From contig JALLLS010000033.1 of the NCBI GenBank assembly GCA_025094145.1, positions 186,001 to 250,000 on the forward strand: 64,000 nt of DNA, read 5' to 3'. The notes under the pieces were generated by a model. The model worked only from the letters and a program-made list of their open reading frames with translations, was not told the origin of the DNA and ran no database searches. The stretch is from Spinellus fusiger (taxonomy: Eukaryota; Mucoromycota; Mucoromycetes; Mucorales; Phycomycetaceae). The translations under genes were made by a program, and so were the position numbers. Below are positions 1 through 9,873 of this stretch, piece by piece; the stretch's first letter is position 1, and every line of letters starts with the position of its first letter.

Positions 1-1
1 C

Positions 2-1165
2 ATCCATGCCCTGGGTCACTTTGTGGTGGTGGACCATGCCTCTAGAGCCATCGTCCTCACCTGTCGTGGCACCCTCGGGCTGAACGACATCATCACCGAC
101 TTGACATGCAACTATCATGAGTTCTCAATCACACCTGGCGGAGAAGTGTACAAGGCCCATGGGGGGATGCTGGATGCTGCTCAACAGCTGGCGACTCACA
201 AGAGTGGGAAGGTGTTCCAGGCTGTACGAGAGGGTCTTTCAAGCTATCCCGACTATGGTCTTGTCCTGTGTGGCCATTCGCTGGGCGGAGGTGTCGCCAG
301 TCTTCTCGGTGTTTTATGGAGTGAAGAACGAGAGACTGCAGTGCAGCGTCTTTCATCAGAAGGTGTCTCCATCGACCCCTCTTTTCTTCAAGACCCCGTC
401 CCATTTGTAACCTCACTGCAATCAGGATTACCAAAGGGTCGTCCTATTCACTGCTACACCTATGGACCTCCCTGCTGCATGTCCCTTGAATTGAGTGAAT
501 ACTGCGGTCGAGGACTTGTGACGAGTGTTGTGAACGGTGCAGACTTTGTTAGTGGACTCTCGTTTGGGCTTTTGAAGGATCTTCGTAATGTGGCACAAAC
601 CCTCCATGCTGAGGCCAATGTCACTGAAGACATTCTGCGTCGGATTGTGGGGTTACAGCGACAAAAGATGTCCCCTACAACAGATGCCAGTAGTGAAGAG
701 AAGCTGAACCCAGAGGAGGAGCATTACAGTGAAGAGGATCAATGGTTTTGGGCTTTGATTAAGACATTAAGGGCAGACATGACAGGCGAGAAGATTTACC
801 CCCCTAGTACAGTTTACCATATAGATGCTGTACCTCAATCTGCCTGTGCTTCTGCTTCTGCCTGTGCTTCTGATTCTACTGCCTGTGCTTCTGATTCTTC
901 TGCCTCTGCCTCTGCCTCTGCCTCTGCTTCTGCTTCTTCTGCTTCTACTGCTTCCACTGCTTCTACTGCTTCTACTGCTTCTACTGCCTCTGGCCATGTT
1001 CGTTATATTACATTGAGTCAGTGTGATGATGTCAAGGCACGATTCTCTGAGATTGTGTTTTGCAAGAGTATGTTTATAGACCACTGGCCTAATACTTATG
1101 AGAAAGCTATTCGAGAGTTACATCGTAGCTATTTTGATCAAAAGAGTGTGTATGATCCTATATAA
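2..1165 (+). CDS. Class-3 lipase, diacylglycerol lipase-like (5' partial)
   Basis: An alpha/beta-hydrolase of the lipase class 3 family, likely an sn-1 diacylglycerol lipase-type enzyme acting on membrane glycerolipids. The frame is open from base 2, so the N-terminus lies outside the window. Counting from the GTG at 23, the nucleophile elbow is GHSLGGG with Ser near residue 86. The motif VNGAD supplies a candidate acid at about 175, and the C-terminal FIDHWP supplies a candidate His at about 353. Between the core and the C-terminus lies an inserted low-complexity stretch (about residues 271-320) built from Ala, Ser, Thr and Cys codons (tct/gct/act repeats), probably a disordered linker. No intron is visible in this part. 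It ends with TAA and is convergent with the phosphatase gene. Family assignment is firm; substrate is inferred. Confidence 0.85.
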   Translation: MHALGHFVVVDHASRAIVLTCRGTLGLNDIITDLTCNYHEFSITPGGEVYKAHGGMLDAAQQLATHKSGKVFQAVREGLSSYPDYGLVLCGHSLGGGVASLLGVLWSEERETAVQRLSSEGVSIDPSFLQDPVPFVTSLQSGLPKGRPIHCYTYGPPCCMSLELSEYCGRGLVTSVVNGADFVSGLSFGLLKDLRNVAQTLHAEANVTEDILRRIVGLQRQKMSPTTDASSEEKLNPEEEHYSEEDQWFWALIKTLRADMTGEKIYPPSTVYHIDAVPQSACASASACASDSTACASDSSASASASASASASSASTASTASTASTASTASGHVRYITLSQCDDVKARFSEIVFCKSMFIDHWPNTYEKAIRELHRSYFDQKSVYDPI

Positions 1166-1623
1166 CAATAAACAAAAACAAAAACAAAAAATAATACACT
1201 ACATTGGGTTGTTGGATGAAGAAGCAGGCTAATAATAATGACATGCCTACTGATATACTTGCTAGTAGAATTATTATCTGCTGACAACATACACTTACTA
1301 TTATCTGCTGACAACATAAATCTACTAGTAACCATACTGACAACATAAATCTACTAATAACCACACTGACAACACACACATACTGACAACAGCACTAATA
1401 ACAATAGTAATAACAACAGTAGAATAATAAAATAAACATCAGAACAGGTGCAATGGTCTACATGGCTTGTATCAAAAGAACAAGGAGAAAATTTACAATG
1501 AAATAGAAAAAGAAAAACAAGTACCAAAGAAAAGAGAAGAAATATATGGGTTTGTGTGTATGTAGAATGGTGAATAATAATAAAAATAATAAAAATAATA
1601 AAAATAATAAAAATAATAAAAAT
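1166..1623. other. Convergent intergenic region with AT-rich simple repeats
   Basis: This is the gap between the stop codons of the lipase gene (+) and the FCP1-like gene (-). It holds degenerate copies of a tctactaataacca/ctgacaacata motif around 1260-1385 and an (aataaaaat)n tract around 1573-1622. Both 3' UTRs presumably lie here. No coding signal was seen. Confidence 0.6.
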
Positions 1624-3120
1624 CTAAGACTGTGCAATTAAGTCAGCCATCATGTCTCGAAGATATGCTTTGTAAATACCCAAGGCACTAGGTGGGTCAC
1701 GTGTGCATGTCTTTCCCAACCGATCTGCCTCTACCTGCTTCACCTGCCAAATGTCCAAATGGCGAAAGAACTCAAAATGAATATGGCTCAGGACCTTCTT
1801 TACTACTGTATCCAATGAGACAGACCAGCACTCTAAAGTAGAGTGCTTCTTTACCATGATGATGTTCTCACGCTGTTCTGGTGGCCACATACGCTCCTCA
1901 TCATCAATTGTAATAGGAAGCGTGAATCCTGATCCAAGCGAACGATCATTTAACTCACAAAAGGCGTACAGGGCCATGAGATTCTTGGGAGGTCTGTTTT
2001 GCTCCATTGAACGTTGGATGTAGTCATACTCACTCCGAGCAGAGTAGAGGATGCCATGCACAAAGCGTCGTTGGGGATCCAACACACTCACTACATTTTC
2101 CACATATTGCTGGTCCCTTATCAACAGACATAAGCACAGGAAACAACCTTTCTCGTAGGACTTACCCAAGAGAGCAGATGGAAATCTCAAATAAATTACT
2201 TGCCCACTCCAGAAACTCCTTAACTCTTTCTGTCAGAACAATCTTTCTTCCGTCATTCATAACAGCTACACGTTCGCCATCTAAGTGTATGCCATGCTGC
2301 AGCATTAGACACAGTCACAACGTTATCTTGTCCATCCACTTACACATATGCAGCTCTCGTTCAGGAACATGTCTTCGATCATTTTCTCCTACCAAACGCA
2401 CCAATGTATCATCAAGATCAAGCACCAGTGGCAGTTTACGCTGCTGAAACAATTCTCTGGTAGACTCCCTTATGATACGCACAATATCATCTGGCCTACA
2501 AAGATACCCAAACAACCACCTAATTGAAGGCCGTGTCTCTCTTTCTTTAGTCTTCTTCTTTCTCCCCCTACTCTGGGTGTCCAGGGTATCTACAGTAGAA
2601 TGCACTTGAGCAAACCTCCCGCCTTACCTTTTATCTCCAGACGCCTTCAAATGAAGTTCCCAGAGTTCGCCTTGCTCTGTGCGCAGGTTAATGTAAGCAC
2701 TCTTTCTCAACCCGTGCATGTCTTTGAACCAAGGATGGTCGGGGTATGGAAACACAAATGTATGCTGAATCCCATTCTTTGACATTTGCACAAACAGACC
2801 ACGGGAATAGGACCCTTGGATTTCATAGCTCTCTTCCAATAAGAGTCTTGGTTCGTTGTCTCGGTCACATACGTCCTGGGTTACAAGTTGCACACCATTG
2901 AACACATGGTCCTTTGAGTTCTTGCCAAGCACCTTGTCCAACGACAGTCTGGGCCTCCAGAGTCCAGGGTCTGCTTTGACTTGAGGGCCTAGTCGAAAGT
3001 GGGGTGGGTCTTCTAATGAAAGTGGACTGTGTCATTATCACCCACAGGTTCAACACGTACACTTTGGATCTTACGTGTAGGTGGTTTGATGGTTGGAGAG
3101 TGGTATGTCATGGCTGCCAT
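1624..3120 (-). CDS. FCP1/SCP-like (NIF domain) HAD phosphatase
   Basis: A protein with the FCP1 homology domain, the fold of RNA polymerase II CTD phosphatases and related HAD-family serine phosphatases. Five exons give 420 aa: 3120-3075, 3012-2628, 2567-2344, 2280-2166 and 2116-1624. Introns are GT-AG, 47-64 nt, and the exon sum of 1263 nt keeps frame. The catalytic DxDxT motif is DLDDT at residues about 194-198, preceded by a hydrophobic strand. Downstream are TERVKEFLEWAS and the ILYSARSEYDY region typical of the domain. An Arg/Lys cluster (GRKKKTKER) just before the domain could be a nuclear localisation signal. The first about 140 residues are not recognised. No BRCT domain is seen, so it is not a canonical full-length FCP1. 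The start is the first ATG of a short first exon; the second ATG three codons later is an alternative. Confidence 0.8.
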
Positions 3121-3687
3121 GTGTTTTTTGTCTTTGGCGGCAAGTAAGTGAAGAGTAGCACTCATTTGCAAGATGGCCTGTAGATATAAGTATGAGTGTT
3201 GTATGCATGAGTGTTGGCGTGTTGGCGTGTTGGTGTGTTGGTGTGTATATGTTTACATGTTTGTATTTATGTTTGTAGATAAGCTTACACGTTTTTCTTC
3301 GGAGAGAACAGGGGTGGGTATGTCTGTGGGACGAGGCCCGTCATTTAACATACTTGCTAAGTTCATACTAAAGAGTAACAAAAGCAAACAAGATGTTTCC
3401 AATAAACAAACAAAAGAAATGAAGAACGAAAAATAAAAGAATAAAAGAATAAAAATAAAAAGGAACGGAAGAAGAATGCCCTGAGCCTATTTTATTTTAT
3501 TTTTATAGGTGCACAAATGTGACTTGTCTATGAAGAAGGCTCTTGATTTGACGTCTTGATCATGTGTCTAATATGGACACTCTTCTCTATGCTCTGTAAG
3601 CCTACAAAAGGAGACTCGCCAATCAATAAAAAGCAGTCCCTCTCTCTCTCTCTAGATATTTTTTTTTCTTTTTTTCTTTTGGCTTGC
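3121..3687. other. Intergenic 5' region of the FCP1-like gene
   Basis: AT-rich with GT-rich and pyrimidine runs (3205-3260, 3635-3680). The short reading frames here have no recognisable product. It ends where the foldback transposon begins. Confidence 0.5.
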
Positions 3688-3689
3688 TA

Positions 3690-4447
3690 CACACCAGGAG
3701 ATCTTTAGGATATAAAAGGAGATAGTCGAATTATAATTGTTTAAAAATGACACATCGATTTGAAAAGGAGCAAAAATAAATTAAGATGTATTCATGTTAG
3801 TTTTTAAACAAATAATTATTATGTAGATTTACCTGTAAATATCTAAATCCCAGAGGAAACCACCTTCGATGTGGTGATATGATATAACGTGAATACAAAT
3901 AAGAATATCTATTCTTATGTGACTGTATAGATATCCTTTGATGCATTCACATCCTTGTTCCAAACAATTCCACAACTTCGGCAAGCACAGATACTGTTGA
4001 AATTTACTAATACCTCAGTGAGGTTGTTTGTGTTATAAGTGTGGCAGATCTTGAGAACAAAACGAAATTTCACAAGTCATTTGCTTAATCAGAGCTACCA
4101 AAGTAATGCAGACTATAACAACATTTTAGAAAGAAAAGAATTGCTTAAAGAACAGTTGCCTAGTTACCCGTTGTGATCAAATCGTGTGTTGTGTCCCTGT
4201 TCATGTGCCCTCTTTGATTTCCCTAGACCAGCCTTTGTATCCAATACTCCATTTTGTAGTCTCTGCTAGAGACCAAACAACTACAGATTCATCTCTCTAG
4301 TGGTCTTGTTGATAACCTTAGTACTCTTTATTACAAATACTTGCAAATCTTGATTTTAAACACAGTTCCTTAAAACGGTAAAATATTTTTCGGTCTTAAA
4401 AGGAAGGAGATATCACCGCTTAAAGGCCAGAAAAATCTCCTGGTGTG
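3690..4447. mobile_element. Non-autonomous transposon, left copy of a foldback pair
   Basis: A 758-bp element bounded by CACACCAGGAG at its left end and the inverted CTCCTGGTGTG at its right end. TA flanks it on both sides. It holds no substantial reading frame. One terminus continues as atctttaggatataaaagg and the other, read inward, as atttttctggcctttaagc; this same pair of distinct subterminal sequences recurs in the other family members in this window. Compared with the copy at 51563-52906, it lacks the central about 590 bp. It is a mirror image of 4499-5254 across a 51-bp spacer. Confidence 0.88.
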
Positions 4448-4498
4448 TAGGTTAGGAAAATGAGTTCTTATTGGACAATGACTACCTCTGTACCTCTA

Positions 4499-5254
4499 CA
4501 CACCAGGAGATTTTTCTGGCCTTTAAGCGGTGATATCTCCTTCCTTTTAAGACCGAAAAATATTTTACCGTTTTAAGGAACTGTGTTTAAAATCAAGATT
4601 TGCAAGTATTTGTAATAAAGAGTACTAAGGTTATCAACAAGACCACTAGAGAGATGAATCTGTAGTTGTTTGGTCTCTAGCAGAGACTACAAAATGGAGT
4701 ATTGGATACAAAGGCTGGTCTAGGGAAATCAAAGAGGGCACATGAACAGGGACACAACACACGATTTGATCACAACGGGTAACTAGGCAACTGTTCTTTA
4801 AGCAATTCTTTTCTTTCTAAAATGTTGTTATAGTCTGCATTACTTTGGTAGCTCTGATTAAGCAAATGACTTGTGAAATTTCGTTTTGTTCTCAAGATCT
4901 GCCACACTTATAACACAAACAACCTCACTGAGGTATTAGTAAATTTCAACAGTATCTGTGCTTGCCGAAGTTGTGGAATTGTTTGGAACAAGGATGTGAA
5001 TGCATCAAAGGATATCTATACAGTCACATAAGAATAGATATTCTTATTTGTATTCACGTTATATCATATCACCACATCGAAGGTGGTTTCCTCTGGGATT
5101 TAGATATTTACAGGTAAATCTACATAATAATTATTTGTTTAAAAACTAACATGAATACATCTTAATTTATTTTTGCTCCTTTTCAAATCGATGTGTCATT
5201 TTTAAACAATTATAATTCGACTCTCCTTTTATATCCTAAAGATCTCCTGGTGTG
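4499..5254. mobile_element. Non-autonomous transposon, right copy of a foldback pair
   Basis: Reverse complement of 3690-4447 with very few differences; one 2-bp indel is visible near the outer end (gactatctcc versus gactctcc). It has the same CACACC...GGTGTG termini with flanking TA. Its outer end lies only about 130 bp before the start codon of the aldehyde dehydrogenase gene, so the element forms most of that gene's upstream region. Together with the left copy it makes a nearly perfect 1.56-kb palindrome. Confidence 0.88.
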
Positions 5255-5384
5255 TAATACAGGACATTCCTCCAGAGAGTACAAGAAACTCCGCCTCTCT
5301 CTCTTTTTCTCTTGTCTTTTTCTCTTGTCTTTTTCTCTTGTCTTTTTCTCTCTTTCTTTTTTCTTTTTTTTTTGTTCTGTCCTA

Positions 5385-7689
5385 ATGACACCCGACAATG
5401 AGTGGTCGACAATGGGCCTTGTAGCTGTTGCTATAGGAACACTTTTGAGTGGATGGTTGTTTTCTCTATGGTCTCAACCAAAAGCAAAGTTATTTTCTGT
5501 CCAAGTTCCTGCTGGTAATTATTATTTTATTTTTGCTAATAAGAAATGAGAAAGAAAGAAAGAAAAAGGCATCTTCAACTCACTCACTCACTCACTCACT
5601 CTTCTTTATAAATACATAAACAAATAAACAAATAAGCTGCTCATGCTGATTGGGAGGGAAAAGTGCTCGAGAACCCGAGTCTTCAAGTGAGTTTTAGGTG
5701 GTAACAAAAGAAGGATTTTACATTCATCTTTCTTCTTTCTTCTTTCTTAGGACCCCGCCCACCCCAAAGACATTCTCTGTTATGATCCTGCCACTGGACA
5801 ACACATGGAGACTCTCTCTTCTCCCACTGTACAGGATGTTCAGATAGCATATGAAAAGGCAAAGGCTGCTCAGACACAGTGGGCAAAAACAACATTTGAA
5901 CAACGTAAGGCTGTATTGACCAGTCTCCTGGAATACATTCTTGCTCATCAAGAGACAATTTGCCGCGTGAGTTGTAGGGATACTGGAAAGACAAGTAAGC
6001 AAAAGAAGAATCTAAAGATGCTGTGGCTGATACTATCGATATGTCTGTCTGTCTGTCTCTCTGCGTGTGTGTGTATGTATGTGTGTGTGTGTGTGTGTGT
6101 GTTAGTGGTAGATGCTGCTCTTGGAGAAGTCATCACCACATGTGCCAAGCTAAGATGGACCATTGACAATGGAGAGGAGGTGCTTGAGGATGATTACCGT
6201 AGTCCTGGCTTGATGATGCTGTACAAGTACTCCAAGGTGGTATACCAGCCAATGGGTGTGGTGGCTGCCTTGGTGAGCTGGAATTACCCGTAAGTGAACC
6301 CTCCAAGAAAGAGCGCTGCTATTGAGCCATGGAAACTCACGGCTCCTCCAAGATTCCACAATGCTATTGGCCCTGTGATCTCTGCTTTGATGTCTGGCAA
6401 TGCCATTCTTGTCAAATGTTCAGAATATGTGGCATGGTCTTCTGATTATTACGAGCGCATTGTCCATGCCTGTCTTAAAGCCCATGGTCATGATCCTTCT
6501 CTTGTTCAATTCATTCGTGGGTATGCTGATGTGGGTGAGGCTGTGGTGCGATCAGGCGTCAATCATATTACATTCATTGGCTCTCCTCAAGTAGGAAAGA
6601 TTGTCCAGCGCACTGCCTCTGATCTTCTTGTGCCTTGTTTATTGGAATTGGGTGGCAAGGACTGTGCCATTCTCTTGAAGGACTGTGATCTGAACCAGGC
6701 ACTGTCTGTGTTGATGCGTGGTGTATTCCAGAACTGTGGACAGAACTGTGTTGGCATTGAGAGAATCATTGTGGCTGAGGAGATCTATGAAAGAGTTGTT
6801 CAGGAAATGGACGCACGCATTAGTACTCTTCGCCAGGGATCTGTTTTGGCAGATGGTGATGGTATTGACTGTGGTGCAATGACCATGGGAAATCAGGTAA
6901 AAGAGAAAAGGATGAGGATCAAAAGCGGGAGGGGCCGAGTCTGTATCCATTCACCAACTCTGTCTATTTTGTTTACAGTTTGAGAAGCTTGAGGGACTTG
7001 TTAATGAGGCTGTTTCCAAGGGAGCACGTCTTTTGCGTGGTGGAAAACGATTCCAACACCCTAAGCATATTCATGGCCAATACTTTGAACCTACCTTATT
7101 GGCAGATGTCACAGCAGACATGGCCATTGCTAACCATGAGACATTTGCTCCCATCATGGTCATTATGAAGCACAAGGGTCCTGAGGATGCTATTCGTATT
7201 GCCAATCTTTGTCCTTATGGCCTTGGATCTTCTGTATTCTCTGCTGATAAGTCTTTGGCTGAGGATATCTGTCTTAAGCTCAAGGTGGGGATGGCCAATG
7301 TCAATGATTTCGGTGTCAATTACCTCTGTCAGTCTCTTCCTTTTGGTGGTGTTGGTATTTCTGGCTACGGACGATTTGTAAGTGGCCCCATCCCCTTTTG
7401 TAATCACCACTGGTCCCCATACAAGAGTTTTTGATACTGATGGTGATCTATTATCTATTATCTATTATAGGCAGGTCCTGAGGGTCTTCGTGGTCTGTGT
7501 GTTCCCAAGGCCATCACTGTCGACCGCATTCCTGGTGTAAAAACACCCATTCCTTCTATTCTGGACTATCCTATTAAGAACGCCTCTGTTGGCTACAGAT
7601 TTGTGGAAAACCTAATCCATACTATTTATGCACCCTCCCTCCCCAACAAGATCAGAGGTCTTGTTGGTTTAGCCAAGGGATCTCTCTAA
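5385..7689 (+). CDS. Membrane-anchored aldehyde dehydrogenase, Msc7-like
   Basis: An NAD(P)-dependent aldehyde dehydrogenase that oxidises aldehydes to acids. Seven exons give 589 aa: 5385-5514, 5637-5686 (50 nt), 5751-5994, 6106-6289, 6353-6896, 6979-7377 and 7471-7689. Residues about 10-28 form a hydrophobic segment (MGLVAVAIGTLLSGWLFSL), a likely membrane anchor as in the yeast Msc7 subgroup. The catalytic Glu is in LLELGGK (about 301) and the nucleophile Cys in NCGQNC (about 335), 34 residues apart as in classical ALDHs. The short second exon is required: it supplies WEGKVLENPSLQ, which matches the family, and restores frame. The intron before exon 4 holds a long GT repeat. The gene is convergent with the GYF gene, with 210 bp between stops. 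Expression may be influenced by the transposon just upstream (inference). Confidence 0.92.
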
Positions 7690-7899
7690 AAGAATCTTTT
7701 TGAAGATAATAATAATAATAATAAAAGAAAAAGAAAAAGAAAAGGAAAAGGAACAGTATAGAAGTCTCTAGAATACTTTTTTTATATAGATAAGATAGAT
7801 ATAAAACTGGTGCAAAATAAAATGAAATGAAATAATAATAATAATATATAAATATATATAAAAGTGGCGCTGTCATCAGTATTATTATTATTATTGTTA

Positions 7900-9774
7900 T
7901 TATTGCTGCTGCTTCTTCTTTCCCTTTTTCGTAATTACCACTTGGAAGGTATCATCCTCAGCACTGTCAAAGGCAGTGGCAGGTGCAAGAACATTCAATT
8001 TACCAGCCATGTCTGCCTTTCTACGCTTCATGAACTCCTCAGAGAAACGACGGCCGTCCATAGAAGTGGAGTTAGCATAGATCATGTCCTGAATGATTTC
8101 TGCTGAACTTCTGTCCAGAGGGAAAGAAAGAAGCATTTGCATAATCTCATCCGCTGGAGAAAAGAAAGAAAGAAAGAAAGAAAGAAAAAAAAAGAGGTGA
8201 GTTGGAGTGGTATGGGTGGGCTTTTGCTATTCTTACCATTCACACCATTGTTCAATCCACGCAGGGCTTGCTTGCACCAACGAGTGAACTCTTCACTGGG
8301 CTGCTTGGGGTCAGCTTCATGGATGGCCTTACGAATGACAGGTCGAGCCACAAGAGCAGGTGCAGGTACAAGTTTAGCCCCCATGGTCTCCCATCCATGA
8401 GCAACAGCAGGACGACTGACAGAAGCAGCAGTGGAAGCAGCAGGCACAGGCACAGTAGCAGGCACAGGCTTGGGTGCAGTGCGGTTGTTGGTGACTGTAG
8501 TCCATACACCTCCTCCCACAGATCCATTCTATAAAAGAGAAACATCCACCACCATCCATCAATACACTTACTCACCTACACATACCACATCCAAAAAAAA
8601 AGAGGATGGAGAGAGAAAGAAAGAAAAAGACATCAACACATACCTTTGGAGAAGCACTACCAGCTACACCAGCATAGCCTTTACCAGAAACACCACTAGC
8701 ATTGGCAGACAGCATCGCACTAGCAGTCGTCACAGCTGCCTGCTGTGCCTTGGTCTTCTTCTTCAAGGCAGCCTCTTCCTCTTGCTGAATCTCACGCAAT
8801 GTCTTCTTGGGTGCACTGGTGGTCCCCCATGCAGGAGACATGGTGCTTGTGGGCGTGGTGGCTCCTGAGGCAGAGGCACTGTTTTTGCTAGGAACAACCA
8901 CTCCCCACGACAAAGAAATGGCATCCTCATTCACAGTGTTGGCCTGCAAAAAGGACAGGGTGTGGTGGCCAGCAGCCTCTCTTCTCTGCTCTGCCTCTTT
9001 GGCCTCTAATTCCTGGATCTCACGTAAAGAAGGACCCTTGACAGGCTCGCGTGCCCATGGCGCACTAGCCCATCCGTGGGTCTTGGTGGAGGTGGCAGGC
9101 ATGGCGTCCTCTCCTGCTCCACCATAGGCAGTCTTGGACTGTTGCTTGCTCTCCTCCTGCTTACGGATCTCCTCTGCTTGGATCTCTCTCAAGGACACAG
9201 GCTTAATGGCAGGCACATTGTAACTCGCAGGCAGTCCATGGGATTCAGTGGTGTGTGCCTGTTTCTTAGGGGTGGGCACAGACTCTTGTTTGGAGAAGGG
9301 CTGCTCTTTGGGTTCAGTGTGAGCCTGGGACCGCAGCTGTGCTGGTTCCTGGTCCTGCTTCCATGGGGACGTGTCGACAGAGTGGAGGTGGAGATCTGAC
9401 ATGGCTTCAGTAACATGGATCTCCTGTCTCTTGTCTTTTTCTGTAGTAGTAGTCGTGGTCGTGTACAGGGCTCCTTTGGACTGAAGGGGTGAGGTGTGCT
9501 TGGAGACAGGCGACATGGGTGTGCGTGGTGAAGGTTGAAGAGGTGTTTTGGGTCCAATGTCATCGGATAGATTGTGAGGCATGGAAGGTGCAATCACAGC
9601 ACCCCAAGGACTTGTGGGGAGGTCATTCACAAGAGGTGTGCCTGGTGTAGAACCCCATCCGCCAGAGCCAACTGCAACAGCTGAACGCATCACTGGAGAC
9701 CCCTTGTTACTGAGATCCAACCCAGGCTTTTTAAAGAGAGTCTGTTGTAATGAAGGCTGTGTTTCTGAAGAAGC

Positions 9775-9873
<99 letters not shown>

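Noticed and set aside
825..1016. Leucine/proline-only and Arg/Ser-only reading frames
   Set aside because: They are shadows of the tct/gct/act repeat in the lipase gene; no codon variety and no start context.
5210..5398. Lys/Arg/Glu-rich minus-strand frame
   Set aside because: Generated by a ttttctcttgtc tandem pyrimidine repeat in the 5' region of the ALDH gene; low complexity with no family.
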